Origin: Bettongia penicillata ogilbyi | Taxonomy: Eukaryota > Chordata > Mammalia > Diprotodontia > Potoroidae | Assembly: GCA_023548195.1 (NCBI GenBank) | Contig: JAJHZJ010000026.1 | Coordinates: 3,975,598 to 4,039,597, forward strand | DNA: 64,000 nt | Direction of reading: 5' to 3' | Part shown: piece after piece, positions 1 to 11,644 of the stretch | How positions within the stretch are numbered: the stretch's first letter is position 1 | Layout of the letters: each line of letters starts with the position of its first letter | Notes under the pieces: model-generated | The model's database searches: none | Told to the model about the DNA's origin: nothing | Seen by the model: the letters and a program-made list of their open reading frames with translations, nothing else | Program-made: the position numbers and the translations under genes

Positions 1-447
1 ACCCCTGCTGTTGCTGCCTCTGGCTCCTCCTCTGAGAACAGGTTCCTCCCCCGTCTCCACTATCCTGGGGCTTGGTCAGACTATTCTACTTTCTCACACA
101 GGTTCCACAGGTTTTTTCCCAGTGACCTTCCAATTTGTCCTCTGTGTTTTGTGGTTGTGAAGTCTGGAAACTACCACAGGTGCCCAAGATTCAGTTTCTT
201 CAAGGCCTACTCAGGTTCTGCCAGTGTGACCCACACTGAGTTATCCTGGGCTCCCAACTCACCATGATAGACACTTACCAGTGACCTTTCAGTTTGTCTT
301 GGACTGGAGGTTTGCTTCACTCTGTCATTCTGTGAGTTCTGCAGCTCCAGAATTTGTTTAGAGTCATTGTTTACAGGTATTTGGCTGGATTTCTGGGAGA
401 GCAACCAGCAAGTCCATGCTGTTACTCTGCCATCTTGGCTCTACCCC
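1..447 (-). mobile_element. L1 5'UTR fragment, minus strand
   Basis: Read on the minus strand this is the first part of a marsupial L1 5'UTR. It starts near 447 with a box complementary to CTGCCATCTTGG (the YY1-like L1 start motif) and continues out of the left edge of the window. It aligns by eye with the 5'UTR at 37,200-37,628 plus 38,520-38,635, sharing the stretches around CTCCAGAATTTGTTTAGAG and GGTTGTGAAGTCTG, so both belong to one subfamily. No ORF is preserved here. The remainder, presumably ORF1 and ORF2, would lie left of position 1. Confidence 0.75.
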
Positions 448-635
448 CTCTGTTTGCATTCTTTAGAGACTTTAGCGTTACACAACTCCTAGTCATGCAA
501 CTGGTACCCTTGTAGCATTCTGGATATTTAAAGAAAAAAGATGAGCCTTTGCTTGGAAGAGGAGTTTGGGGTCACAACTGATTAATTTGTAATTTATAAT
601 TCATCACATAATAATTATATTATTGTAACTCACAC

Positions 636-812
636 AGCTAGGTGGCATAATAAAAAGAGCACTGGACCTAGAATCAGAAAGATTTGAGCTCAAATGCTCT
701 CTCAGATACAGGTTGCATAACCTTGAGCAAATCACATAATCTCTCACAACCTCAGTTTCCTCTTTTGTAAAATGAGGATAATAGTAAACCCTACTTCAGA
801 GGGTTTTTTTTT
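636..812 (+). repeat. Marsupial tRNA-derived SINE
   Basis: The head GCTAGGTGGCATAATAAAAAG is followed by the tRNA-like B-box region (GAGCTCAAATGC) and the conserved body (CCTCAGTTTCCTCTTTTGTAAAATGAGGATAATAG). This order is that of the abundant metatherian CORE-type SINEs transcribed by RNA polymerase III. The copy is diverged and its tail runs into a T-run and TA/CA microsatellite. Confidence 0.8.
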
Positions 813-1190
813 TGTGTATATATATATATATGAATTATATAGCTTGTAATACATACACACATATACACCCATATGTAAGCACATACATGCATGCATACAT
901 GTGTATAGATGTATACACACTCATATACATACACTCACACATATACATGCATGCACACACGTACATATATGTATATACATGCTTGCACATTTACATATGT
1001 ATATATGCACATATATATACACACATATATATATACACACACATACATGAACAAGGTGTCCCAAAAGTCACAGTGCAATATGTAACTCTGATGAATTAAA
1101 ACAGCTCTAAGATTTTTGGGACTTGAGGTGAATGTGCATACGTACACACACAGACAGACACATGTATATGGATTTATATACAAAATATAC
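813..1190. repeat. TA/CA/CATA microsatellite tract
   Basis: Imperfect alternating pyrimidine-purine repeats (TATA, CACA, CATA units) run from about 813 to 1055 and resume at 1140-1190. The apparent reading frames on both strands here (rich in Y, I, H, C) are products of the repeat and are not genes. About 1055-1140 is non-repetitive. Confidence 0.8.
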
Positions 1191-2100
1191 ATATGTAATA
1201 TGTATTATAATGGATTGCTTAGCAAACCTTAGAGTACCGTATGTTAAAAATTATTACTACTATCATATTTGATTTGAGTACAAATGTACAGATACCAGAA
1301 CTAAATGCTCTAAACCTTGTAGTGATAGAGAAGCCAACCTGAACCTCGGTCATGTTGAATATAGGGAGACTCAGTCTGTCACTCTCATTTGTCACACCAT
1401 AGAAGAGAGCAAGAGAATATGTATCTCTTTTTAGAAGAGAGCAAAAGAAAATTGTAGATGAACACAATCAACTATCTGGACTGTAGGCCATTGAGAAAAG
1501 AGGAAAAGAGAAGGCATAGAAGCATGTCCATCTGGATTGCAATTGAGCAGGTCAAGCCAATTGGAACATTTCCTAAGGGCAAGGAACTATAATAGTTCTT
1601 AGCACAAAAAAATGAAATGTAACCTAGTCTTGGACAGTCTCTGGAGGGGAAGAAAAGAGCCTCCAAGAGAGATCTGTCCAATTGGAGCCATTTCTCAGAA
1701 AGGATAAAGAGGTTCCCATGTATTCTATGTTCATATATGCTTCTGACTAATTCTAGTTTGGTTACTAGACTTGCGGAAGTCCTCTAAAGTTCATTCTCCC
1801 CTGAAAGTACACATAGAAGGTGAGTCAGGCATGTCCAATTATGTCAGCACACCTCAGGGAATTTATTACCTTGCTTCTTCTACTTCCCCACACCCATCCC
1901 ATATTTTAGGTACACTTGTATTCTTCCCATTGCCATATTCTAGAAAATACATACTCTAATTTTAAGGTCAATTGCTCTGTGGATCATCCTCCTCATTTCT
2001 CCTTGAAGTCAGTTCATGTTGTGAACCCCGTGTAAGCTCTAATATAGGTATTAGGGGGCATTACAAATCAGAAACAACCTGACATTTTCCATGTAAGACA
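1191..2100. other. No recognised feature
   Basis: I see no gene, RNA or repeat I can name. Short reading frames on both strands lack codon bias or family motifs. Confidence 0.5.
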
Positions 2101-2104
2101 CTTC

Positions 2105-2195
2105 CATGATCTTGACAATTCAATTTATCAAGTACTTATTAAACATCTACTATATCCCAAGCACCAAGCTAGGTGATAGGGAAAGGGAATGGATT
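2105..2195 (+). repeat. SINE/LINE fragment (CTACTATATCCCAAGCAC type)
   Basis: The phrase TTATTAAACATCTACTATATCCCAAGCACCAAGC, described here by its pattern, matches the marsupial and mammalian repeat segment usually reading 'attaagcacctactatgtgccaggcactgtgct'. A second diverged copy lies at 6645-6735. Family assignment is uncertain. Confidence 0.45.
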
Positions 2196-2284
2196 TTTGA
2201 TTCATTGGGTTAGAAAACTCTAAAAAAAGTAAACTCCTTCTATTCTTGTAGTTTGTCACCTTCTCTGCAACTTATATTCTCAGA

Positions 2285-2390
2285 ATGTTGCTTGAAACAC
2301 TGAGAGGTTAAGTGATTTGTTAAAGGTCACAGGGGAAATAGGTGTCATAGGCAGGACTTAACACCAAGTTTTCCTCGCTCTCTGTCAGGT
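2285..2390 (-). repeat. MIR/CORE-SINE fragment
   Basis: The plus-strand text GAGGTTAAGTGATTTGTTAAAGGTCACAG followed by a GGCAGGACTTAACACC-like segment is the reverse complement of the MIR/CORE-SINE body. It is old and diverged. Confidence 0.6.
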
Positions 2391-2821
2391 ATGGTACAGG
2401 TTTCTCAGAATCTTTAGATATATCATATATATTCCCAATACTCTTTTTTAAATAAATATTATTCTGGCTCAGATTATTCATTCAATAAGAATACATCAAA
2501 ATATTACAAATTATAGTGTTGAAAACCTAAATATTGCCTTTTTGCAAACAGGTGGAATAAAAATACAGTTTCCAAATTGCCATACTTGTATATAAATGAG
2601 TAGGATTCCAACAAGATAATTTCTGAAGTAAAATGTGTAAATTATATACTTTCTTGATACCATCTTTTTCTCCATTTGAAATAATTTTTGTCTTTTAGAA
2701 GAGTATTGCAAAGAAAATCCTAAAGATGTTGACAAATTCCCTATGGGCACTGTATCTTTACTTTGGGTTGTTGCAGCAGATGAATGATGAACCCTGTGTA
2801 CAAACTAACATGTACCTTTTT

Positions 2822-3053
2822 AGGCAGCTAGGTGACAAAGTTAAAAGAATGCCCAACCCAGAATCAGCAAGACCTGAGTTCAGATTTGTTCTCACACACT
2901 AGTTGTGTCACCTCAGGTCAGTCACTTAGTCCTGTTTGTCTCTGTTTCCTCATCTGTAAAAAGAGCTGGGGAAGGACATGGCAAACTATTCTAGTATCTC
3001 TGCCAAGAAACTCCCAAATGAGGTCACAAAGAATCAGACTTGACTGAACAACA
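2822..3053 (+). repeat. Marsupial tRNA-derived SINE
   Basis: A nearly full copy with head (GGCAGCTAGGTGAC), B-box region (CCTGAGTTCAGA), middle (GTTTCCTCATCTGTAAAAAG) and the characteristic 3' module (AAGGACATGGCAAACTATTC, then TCTCTGCCAAGAAACTCCC, then CAAAGAATCAGACTTGACTGAACAAC). This longer 3' module defines the subfamily also seen at 12.7, 13.85, 29.16 and 46.12 kb. Confidence 0.88.
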
Positions 3054-3189
3054 AATGTATTTTTTTACAAATTGACATACTAACTCTAGATCCTTTGTGA
3101 GACATGCGTAATTAACGTTTCATTCATTGCTGCATTTTCTATCTCCATATAGCTCTATACTTAATGAAGAATTTTATAACATTGAAAGC

Positions 3190-3480
3190 TGTCCAAAAAT
3201 AGAATGGACTGTATGTATTTCAAAAGGCACCTCAACCCCATCCCTGGAGATGTTCAGATGGAGGCTTTAAAAGCCCTTTGTCAAGGATGTGTTAGAGGAG
3301 ATTGATGCTTCACTTAGTGATTAGTCAGAAAAACATCTAAGGTTATTAGTGTTTAAGATTTTGAGCATTCTGCAGTTTCCATTTCTAAAACGTGGTTCCC
3401 TGGGAAGTCACTTAACCACTATATGCCTCAGTTTCCTTACCCATAAAATGAAGGAGTTGAATTCAGTTCTATAATATATG
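3190..3480 (+). repeat. CR1/L3-like 3' end with adjoining SINE-like piece
   Basis: CCATCCCTGGAGATGTTCAGATGGAGG followed by a GTCAAGGATGTGTTAGAGG-like stretch resembles the 3' end of ancient CR1/L3 LINEs. It is followed at 3395-3475 by a CCTCAGTTTCCTTACCCATAAAATGAA stretch of MIR/SINE type. Confidence 0.5.
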
Positions 3481-6100
3481 AAGTACAAGTTAGAAAGAGC
3501 TTTAAAAATAATATTTGAGATAAATAACCTTGTCACTAAGTTCAACTATTATCAAACAATGCTTATATAAACCTGTCTTTCACTTGTAGGATTACTCTCA
3601 GTTCCTACTCCCTTACCTTTCCCCCAACCTATTCCTAGCAATTTATCAGAGTAGAGGTGTTAATTACCTCCTTAACACCCTGTTCTTAATTCTAAGCACT
3701 TTCTGACCTAACTTTCTCTTCCTGCAAGGGTGACAAGGCTTTTATTTTCTCCCTGCAAAGACTGAAAATGCAGTTGTCATGGGGTGTTGCTGTCATCTCT
3801 CAGTAGCTATGTTATTTTTTGCCTCCTAACTGTAAGAAAATCTCCAAAATGGAAGCATGCCATATCTTATTTACTGCAGCTTCAGATTGTAGCCAGGGAT
3901 TCCAGCTCCATTTGCTAATCAGGCTTCAGTAGCTCCTCAGAAATTTCTTAATATGACTAAGCCTTTTGTTCTTTATTCTGAACATTTTACAACCCACATA
4001 AATAAAAGAAAAGTAAAGCATTAAAGAAAGTTAACATTACCTTTTTGCATTACCTGTACAGGGTGTCCTGTACAGAGATGCACATTTGCCTTACTTAGCC
4101 TGAGGACAATCTGCTGCATGCATAATGAAGTTACCTCCCTGAGAGGAGCAGTACAAAATTGAGAAGGTGGTGTTTGCCTTAACTGAAGAAGGGTGCCATA
4201 GCCATTGGCATGATGGTACCTCCTAAGGCAATTCTAGACCTAAGTTCTAGACCTTTGCAAAGTAAGCATCCCTAGCTGGTATTGGTTCGTCCTAGCTACT
4301 GAAACAAAATTGGGCTTTTGAAGACCGTAAAAGGATGTTTCCAAAGGTACTGATGTCTCATTGGGGGTGCTTCCTCCTAGGGATCATGTGATTTTTCCAC
4401 CTGCTAATTACAATCCCATTTCTTACCTGGAAGCCCTCTGCTGTTCTGTGCTGCTATGGGGCACCATTCTACAGAGTTCCATTGAGAAGCAGTGAGGCTT
4501 AATGAATAGAAAACTGAACATGGAGTCAGAAAGTTCTGAGTTCAAATGTTACCTTAGACACATGTAAATGTTCTTCAATTTTCTCAGACTTGGTTCTCTG
4601 AGCTTAATTTCCAGTGCTAAATATGCAATTCTATAATAGTCTCAGCACCCACTTTGGAGAAGCGTTCTTCCCCTTCATGGTAATGGGAAAAGGAGTGGAT
4701 TCTCTTTCTCTGCTGTACCATATTTTCTATTCACTGTGTTGTTTTGTCCTTTACCTCCTCTTTGCATGCTTTTATCCAAAATGAAAAAAAAAATCTACTT
4801 ATGACTCTTCCTCAGGCCATCTTATTTTCCTTTTATGGGCAAAAGAGATTATGACTTCTTATATTTACGTTTTCATTTTTGTTGTTGGGAAGGTTAAGTG
4901 AAGTGATTTAAAAAACAATTGACCTTTTTCATCTTCCTTATTCTCTTATAATTACTTTATGTATTTCTACTAATTTATCTTTATTCATGAAATTTTCTCC
5001 ACCAGATTAACTAAGTTTATATTTTATATATCTTTCCCTGGAGGAAATTAGACTTTACTCAAAGCAGAAAGTGCAATGACATTTTAAATTCAAGAAAGCT
5101 ACCCTGAGAAATGTAGAGCATTCATAAAATGAGTTGTTTTAACTGGTAGTGCCCAAAAGAATGTTACTAAACATCTTTCATCAAAATCATTGGTAGTAGC
5201 CAAAAAGAATATCCTAATTTTCAAACATGATTATCTTTTCTAATTACACACACACATACACATACATATGTTTGTGTGTGTGAATTTATGTATGTATATT
5301 GATGCTAAGATGTGTTTTTTTTAAAAGAATCTCAATTTGCTACACAAAATGCATGCCAAAAACACCTGCTTCATACTATAACATTATTATTTAAATTCTA
5401 AGGGAAAAAATCTTCAATATTTTGATTCAATAGAAAATTGATTAAGTAGCATCTTTATTGAAGAAATAAATCACCATTCTCTTTCTCAAGGTGACAGAGT
5501 TAATGCTAGTTCCACGGACTATCAAGATTAGATCTATACAACCAGAAATGAATTTCACCAGTCACTCTTGGCACACAATGTACTGTCATGTTGTATGTAT
5601 AATAAGTCTGATGTTTTCAGTTCCCTGCTATATAATTTAACTGTGTAAATGAGTCATGGGTAATTTAACAAGCTTAATCCCCCATTGTTCTATGACCGTA
5701 TTGCATTCATGTAGAACTGGCCTACAACTCAGTTTATTCTTCAGGATTCAGATTTCAAATTTCCTTTTTAAATTACTAAAAGCAATCTATGAATATAAAT
5801 TTTAAGGAGCTGATTTAATAAAATTTTAAGGTTACAGTTATCATAGATAAACTCCAATATTGTCCTTTAATGCTTAGTGTAATGCAAGACACACTTTTTT
5901 TTTCAACTTCAATATTTCAAAATATCGTCAATTGCCTCAGTGTGGATACTTCATACACTAGTGTAGACCGTGATTTTTCCATATCATGCTAGATAGCTGC
6001 AATGAGTTACTGTGGACAAAGGAATTCATCATATACTGACCAACCTTTTCTTTTTCCTCTATCATCTCTCCTGGATTCATTGCTCATCTCCCTTCAAATA
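3481..6100. other. Unassigned AT-rich DNA
   Basis: No gene or confident repeat family was recognised over 2.6 kb. At 4495-4590 there is a weak SINE-like segment (AACTGAACATGGAGTCAGAAAGTTCTGAGTTCAAATG). A CA/TG tract at 5248-5300 forms an imperfect inverted repeat around CATACATATG. Confidence 0.45.
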
Positions 6101-6119
6101 ATTCAAAAATCTACAAATT

Positions 6120-7040
6120 CAATTTTAATCTCTCTTCTGAAGTCCAGTCCCACATCAACGAGTGCCTGTTAGAAACTTCTTTTTCTTCGTCCCATAGGCA
6201 TCATCATGTCAAAAATAAAACATATAAGATTTCCCTAAAATTTATCCTTATTTCAAATGTCTCTATTTTTATTGAGTATAAAATTATCCTTTCATCACTC
6301 TACTAGGTTCACATTCTGGGGGTTATACTTGATTCTTCTCTTTCCTTCAATCCCCATATTCAATCAATTAGTTACCAAGTCTTATGAATCCTATTACAAT
6401 TCCATAACATACCTTGAATCCTTCCCTTTTCCTCTAGTAACTCAAACTCTAAGTTCAAGTCCCTTTCATCTTTTACCTGAACTATTACATTAGTCTCCTA
6501 ATCAGACTTCCTACTTCTGGTCTCTTTAATTTCTAATCCAGCCTTTATATAGCTGCCAAAATGAAGTTCATAAAACATAGATATGTTCATGTCTGCCACC
6601 CACCCCCAAATATTCAATAACTCCTCATTTCCTCTTCGAATCAATCAAGGAGCTAACAAACATCTATTACATCCCCCCTGTGCCAAACACTGGAGCTGCA
6701 AAGACAAACATGAAACAGCTTCTGTCCTCAAAACAGTTTAAATCAAAAATCCTCTCAGTCTACAATGTGGTTCTTGCTTTTCTAATCTTATTTTATTCAA
6801 CTTCCAACTTTCCATTCCATCAAAGTTGTGTATCAGACTTCCTGTTCTTGTAATATGTTACTCTTACTCTGTCTCTGTACAAGTTATCCTTTCCCATTTC
6901 TGAAATGCTCTTCTTTCTAATTTCTGCCTTGTAGCATCCCTAGGTTCCTTCAAAGTACAGCTTAACTTCCCATTCTTTGAACTTTTCCCTGATTCCACAG
7001 TTAGTATGACTTTCGCTCTCTAGAAATTTTTTTGGAATTG
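6120..7040 (+). repeat. L2 LINE 3' region
   Basis: C/T-rich text with phrases typical of the L2 3' end, such as CACATTCTGGGGGTTATACTTGATTC, then CATCTTTTACCTGAACTATT, then AACTCCTCATTTCCTC, and a downstream TTCCCATTCTTTGAAC segment. A short unrelated repeat piece interrupts it at 6645-6735. No functional reading frame remains. Confidence 0.65.
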
Positions 7041-7100
7041 GTGAGCTTTGTATTCATCTCCTGTGTGCATATGTGGGTGATTATGTTCCTACATGTGTGT

Positions 7101-7428
7101 GTGTTTGTCCTTCATTGCCAAAGAAGACTAGGCCACCAGAGAAATGGTGACATGACTTGCATGTGACTTTGTTTTGAGTGAGGGATGGCTGTGCAGGTCA
7201 CCAGCCTCACTTGTCCTCCAGAGCCATCTGAATCCAGTGACCAGATATTCATCAGGATGACTAGAGATGACCCAGTATGAGGTAATTAGAGTTGAGTGAC
7301 TTGCCCAAGGTCACATAGCTAGTGAGTGTCAATTGTCTGAAGTGAGGTTTGAACTCAGGTCCTCCTGACTCCTGAACTGGTGCTCTATTCACCTAGCTGC
7401 CCTACACCACCTAGCTGCCTGTTCCTAC
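7101..7428 (-). repeat. Marsupial SINE, minus strand
   Basis: The reverse complement begins near 7428 with a doubled CAGCTAGGTG head, then a B-box-like GAGTTCAAACC segment and CTATGTGACCTTGGGCAAGTC, and ends with a long module (GTCTTCTTTGGCAATGAAGG) different from that of the 2822 copy. It belongs to a second metatherian SINE subfamily. The duplicated head (7392-7428) looks like two overlapping SINE starts. Confidence 0.8.
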
Positions 7429-8469
7429 ATGTAGAAATAGATGGATAGATATAGATGATACTGATAGAAATCCTTTGAAAGTTTATTTTTCCAGAATGAA
7501 GAATTTCTATACTGTTGAGGCTTTCAATAACTAGGAGTTAAGCTTAAGTCACAAAAAGTCTTGAGTCCCTCAGTATCAACATTTGGGTAGAAAAACTTTC
7601 AGAAGAAGGAAGACTTTGTTTGCTTTTGGTGTTGGCTTATGCTATAATATTTCGTATGGTTTTTGATAGTATTAGAAAATCAACTCATAAAATACACCAA
7701 GATATCAATATCTATTTATATGCTAAGACCAACAGGCAGAATTGATAGAAAAGATAAAAAATACCTTGACAATAAAAGAAAAAATGGATCATTTAGAGTT
7801 GGATCATTATTAGATTCATGAATCTTTTTAAAAACAGGTTTCTGTGATGGTAATATGCTCCATAACAGGAACTGATATTCTAGAGAAGCCAGAAGAAGAT
7901 TTTGGAAATAAAATTCATAAGATCAGTTGCAGAATATTAACTACATTAACTACTAAATATCACTTTTGTGATGGACCTGTCAATGGACTACCCACCTAGC
8001 TTCATGTAATTATCTGCAACGTGTGATTCATCCATTTCAATTTTCCTGTGTGAATTGTTAGATGTTGTCTTTTGAGTAGGATGACAGATGGCTAAAAATT
8101 GAACGTGACTGGTGTCTGGTATATGCTTAGACTCCTTCAGATTGCTTGACTGGTATAGTAGCACCATGTGGAGAACCTAGGGAATTTATTTCTGGGCATA
8201 CCTTGATGAACTGAAAGGGAATCCCTTTAAAGAGACAATGGAGAATGTATGGATGTAATAACAACTTGTAGTGGGCTAGTGATGGACTAAAAAGCATGCT
8301 GTTTCTTTGGCTGCAGAAGATTCAAAATTATGGCAACTTTAGACACTTTTTATTTTGCCTCATTCAGTCTGGGACATCTTGGTAACTGTTCAGTTCATGG
8401 TGTCTGGTGAGATACCATGCTATAATAAAAGGCCTGGAAGACTTCTATCCTAAATAAGAAATATGCTTG
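7429..8469. other. No recognised feature
   Basis: Unique-looking AT-rich sequence with only short chance reading frames. A GATA-like microsatellite trace lies at 7440-7470. Confidence 0.45.
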
Positions 8470-9141
8470 GTGGAGCATGGCTAAGATGGTATAGTAAAAG
8501 CAGGGACTTTCTAGAACTCTTACCCCAAACCCAGCCAAATACCTGTAAAAAATGACTCTAAATGAATTCTAGAGCTGCAGAACCCAAAGAATGATGGAGT
8601 GCAGCAAATTCCCAATTCAAAACAGCCTGGGAAGTGTCTGTCTCACAGAGCTGGAAGCAGAACACAGTCTAGCATGGGCCTTGCACAGATAGGACCTGAG
8701 AAGTCCTTGGGAGGACTGAATCTCCAGTCTTCCAGACTTCATAAACCCCAAATGCTCAGAGCAAATTAGTTAGTAAAAGTTAGTGAAAAAAATTGGACCT
8801 GTGTGAGAGAGTAGAGTAGTCTGGCCCCACGTCCATGGTGGCAGAGGGGATGGAGGAAACTGTGGCAGCGGCAGCAGGGGCAGAGGCAACAGCTCTTTCC
8901 AGAATTCTAGGGCTAGAGACTGTGGAGGGGGGAAGTCAAACAACTGACAGTACACTCCCCTAACACACACTAGAAGCAGAGAACTACCTTGACAAAGAGC
9001 TCAAAAGTCAAATAATTGACTGGGGAAATGAGCAAAAACTGGAAAAAGAATCAGACTTCAAAATCTTACTTTAGTGACAAAGAAGACCAAAATATACAAC
9101 CAGAGGATAAGGGGAGACAGCATATCCCTCAAATGATAAGG
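8470..9141 (+). mobile_element. L1/HAL1 5' fragment with ORF1 N-terminus
   Basis: The 5' end near 8470 carries the start box in degraded form (GGCTAAGATGG). It is followed by the shared leader (CAAATACCTGTAAAAAATGACTC), the GC-rich middle with GCAGCGGCAGCAGGGG, and the pre-ORF1 segment (GCAGAGAACTACCTTGACAAAGAGC). ORF1 begins at the ATG at 9028 (MSKNWKKN...) and is lost after about 36 codons near 9141, where the sequence passes into a CA microsatellite. The 5' end is kept and the 3' end lost, the reverse of ordinary L1 5' truncation. Confidence 0.75.
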
Positions 9142-9159
9142 GTGGGGGAGAGTGGAGTA

Positions 9160-9215
9160 TGTGTGCATATGTACATATACACACACATACATATAGATAT
9201 ATTTGTTCTTGTTGT
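9160..9215. repeat. CA/TA microsatellite
   Basis: Short tract of CATATGTACATATACACACACATACATATAG type directly after the L1 fragment. It may mark where the HAL1 3'UTR microsatellite was reached after an internal deletion. Confidence 0.6.
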
Positions 9216-10007
9216 ATCTTTGTCGTAAATATTAGTTTGTCTTAGCTAATCAGTGTTAAGTGGTGAAGTGAAACTGAGTGCTCCTTCCTTGACTCTCTCA
9301 GTCTAAAGAACATAGCTCATAGATGCTTAGGTTGATGGTAGTTTGGAAGGTCCACTTCAAACCTTTCAGGGTACTCCAGAACAGTTGCGTCAAACACAAA
9401 TAGTGGGTTTGTCCAATGTATAATCTCCCATGAGTCAATTCCATTGGGTTCCATTTTATAAACATTGGACCAATTGATACACTGAATCTTGACGCTGGCT
9501 ATATTATTGAATCTCTATTAATAGTGTCTTTGATATTGTAAATATAAAGCTTGTTTCTCTACAACGTTAGCGCATAGTTGAGAAATGTTCAAATAGTTTG
9601 TTGTTATTGCTATTGCTGCATTGTATCTCCAGTGCTTAGCACAGAGCCTTGAACATAATGTATATTTGATAACTGTTTAATTTGTTCATTCATTTTCTCC
9701 ATCTAAGCCTACTTTTTTCACTAGTTGAGTCTCAAACTCTGAATTATTCTGGTAGTAGTAGAGATACATGGTTGGAAGATTTTAGATTTCCCATGTAACA
9801 ACAATCCAAAGAGTGTTTTCCTAGACTTCTATGGAAATTGTCAATGGTTTAGGGACATTTATAAAAGCTGTTCTGTGCTTAAATTAAAAGGGACACGAAA
9901 ATTTCATCTAGACACTAGCTGTATTAATAATTAATAATAATAAGTAATAGTTGTATTATGTGCTGATGGAACCATGGTAGAGTTTTCATTCTTATCAAAA
10001 GGAGAAT
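9216..10007. other. Mostly unassigned, with an L2-like tail
   Basis: At 9615-9700 the text CATTGTATCTCCAGTGCTTAGCACAG resembles the L2 3' terminus. Nothing else is recognised. Confidence 0.4.
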
Positions 10008-10095
10008 GGATGATTTGACATCTTTCTTGGGCCTCTAACAGTCAAGCCCAAGCCCCAAATCCTTTTAGGAGAGAGCTTCATGAAGTCTGAGAATT
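10008..10095 (+). repeat. 88-bp direct repeat, copy 1
   Basis: Runs from GGATGATTTG to GAGAATT. A second copy at 11557-11644 differs at only two positions by eye. An inverted repeat CTTGGGC...GCCCAAG with a 13-nt loop (10027-10053) could form a hairpin. It does not match any element I recognise. Confidence 0.85.
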
Positions 10096-11399
10096 TTCTA
10101 TAAGAATCAATTTTCCTTCTAAGTAAAAAAAAATGATAGCTTTTAATCTTTTTCTTTTAGTTTTACTTTTGTATTAACTAAGATCATTTGAACAGTGCAC
10201 CAGGAACTTGTTTAATAGCAAAAAACAATAATCTGCAAGTGCACTCCTGCCTTTCTTCAAGGATAGACTTTTTCAAACTGGAGGTTAGGAGATATAAGCA
10301 AGGCCTGGAGAATGCTCAGACCCCATTGGCTTGCTTGACTAAATCTCTGTATTTGGACAGGTGAATTTTCAAGGAGTCTATTTCTTGAAAAGATTTATCA
10401 CTTTCTCTTTTAATCTACTTCCATTTCCACTTTTTTCTCTTCAATTTTAGTTTCCCAGTTAGGACTTTGTTCCAGGGCTCAGGTTCCACCCTGTCCTGGG
10501 TTTTGAGGTAGAATGGTCCACCCTACTTAGTTCTTCTCACTACCACCTGAGGTTAGATCCTCCTGCAATTTTTTGGCTTAGAGCCCTCGATCTTTTGGGT
10601 CCATTGTGGCATCTTGGACAGAGAGGTATAAACCTGGAAGCCACTGGCTTGGGACTGGCCAGGTCTGATTGTTATGGGACCATGCTGGTCACTGCACTGG
10701 TTATGATATTTCACCTCTGTTGTAATTCCCTAGGCCTTTCTTAGGCGATCCCTCCATTATTACTGTCTCTGGACACAGAGCCATATAAGATGTACAGGTA
10801 CTGTCTTTAATCCTGCTACTTTCTTTGCTGTAAAAGTCCCACTTTCTCTTTCTTCTGTCTGACTTTTTATTTAGTTCTGAGATAGTAACCACTTGTTATT
10901 TTACTGTAGTCTTCCACTGGATTTCTTCATCATTGTTTAGTGTAGACAGCACTTCAAGGATTTGCTGAAATAGATATGTGGGGGCTAGCCACTTCTTCCC
11001 ATTCAAGAAGCTGCTTTCTAAGAATTTTCTGTCTGAGGTCCTTCCTAACATATCCTTTCTAATTCAAATGTTGATATAAAAACTTAGAACACCCTAGTTT
11101 TTGTTACCTAATTATATTTATATTATATTTATTTTTAACACATACTTGTCTATTATATTAATTTTAGATAACTTGTATGAAATTAAAATCAGTTATAGCC
11201 CTCAGTCATCTTCATCTATTTCCTTGGCTTATAAAAATCGAACAGTTTTATGTTTATTCTTCTATGTAAGCTTGGTTTACCTTTTTTTTTATACTATATA
11301 ATTTACACATTTATAATTAGGGATATGCACTGACCTGTGATTTCATTAGTGTAAAGAAAATATGGGATAGAACTCCATCTACCAATACAAGTGCAACTT
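10096..11399. other. Unassigned DNA between the 88-bp repeats
   Basis: No gene recognised. The segment 10,450-11,050 is richer in C/T and has a style like L1 5'UTR text (TTTTGGGTCCATTGTGGCATC) but I could not align it to a specific element. Confidence 0.35.
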
Positions 11400-11540
11400 A
11401 GAGTTTTAGAGAATTGTCTAGCATTCTGGGAGATTAAGCTACATTCTGAGAATCACATAGCAAGTCAGAGGAAAGACTTGACCACAGGTCTTCCTTAGTT
11501 TTCAGGCTGGCTCTTTTTTCACTACATAACATTGTCTCTT
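11400..11540 (-). repeat. MIR/CORE-SINE fragment
   Basis: The reverse-complement MIR core is visible: GGGAGATTAAGCTACATTCTG, then CACATAGCAAGTCAGAGGAAAG, then GACCACAGGTCTTCC. Confidence 0.55.
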
Positions 11541-11556
11541 GTAGTGATTTAATTTT

Positions 11557-11644
11557 GGATGATTTGTCATCCTTCTTGGGCCTCTAACAGTCAAGCCCAA
11601 GCCCCAAATCCTTTTAGGAGAGAGCTTCATGAAGTCTGAGAATT
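11557..11644 (+). repeat. 88-bp direct repeat, copy 2
   Basis: Near-identical to 10008-10095, with differences only in the segment after GATTTG (ACATCTTTC versus TCATCCTTC). The same CTTGGGC...GCCCAAG hairpin is kept. The flanks of the two copies are unrelated. Confidence 0.85.

Noticed and set aside
812..1192. Long frames rich in Y, I, H and C on both strands
   Set aside because: They are translations of TA/CA/CATA microsatellite and overlap each other on opposite strands. The same applies at 13,414-13,635, 21,665-21,935, 27,743-27,993, 40,728-41,018 and 43,713-43,929.
2822..3053. tRNA-like heads of the SINEs as possible tRNA genes
   Set aside because: Only A/B-box-like blocks remain; no cloverleaf with acceptor pairing can be drawn, and the SINE body follows directly.
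4060..4082. CCTGTACAG repeated twice around GGTGT
   Set aside because: Too short and isolated to support a functional site.
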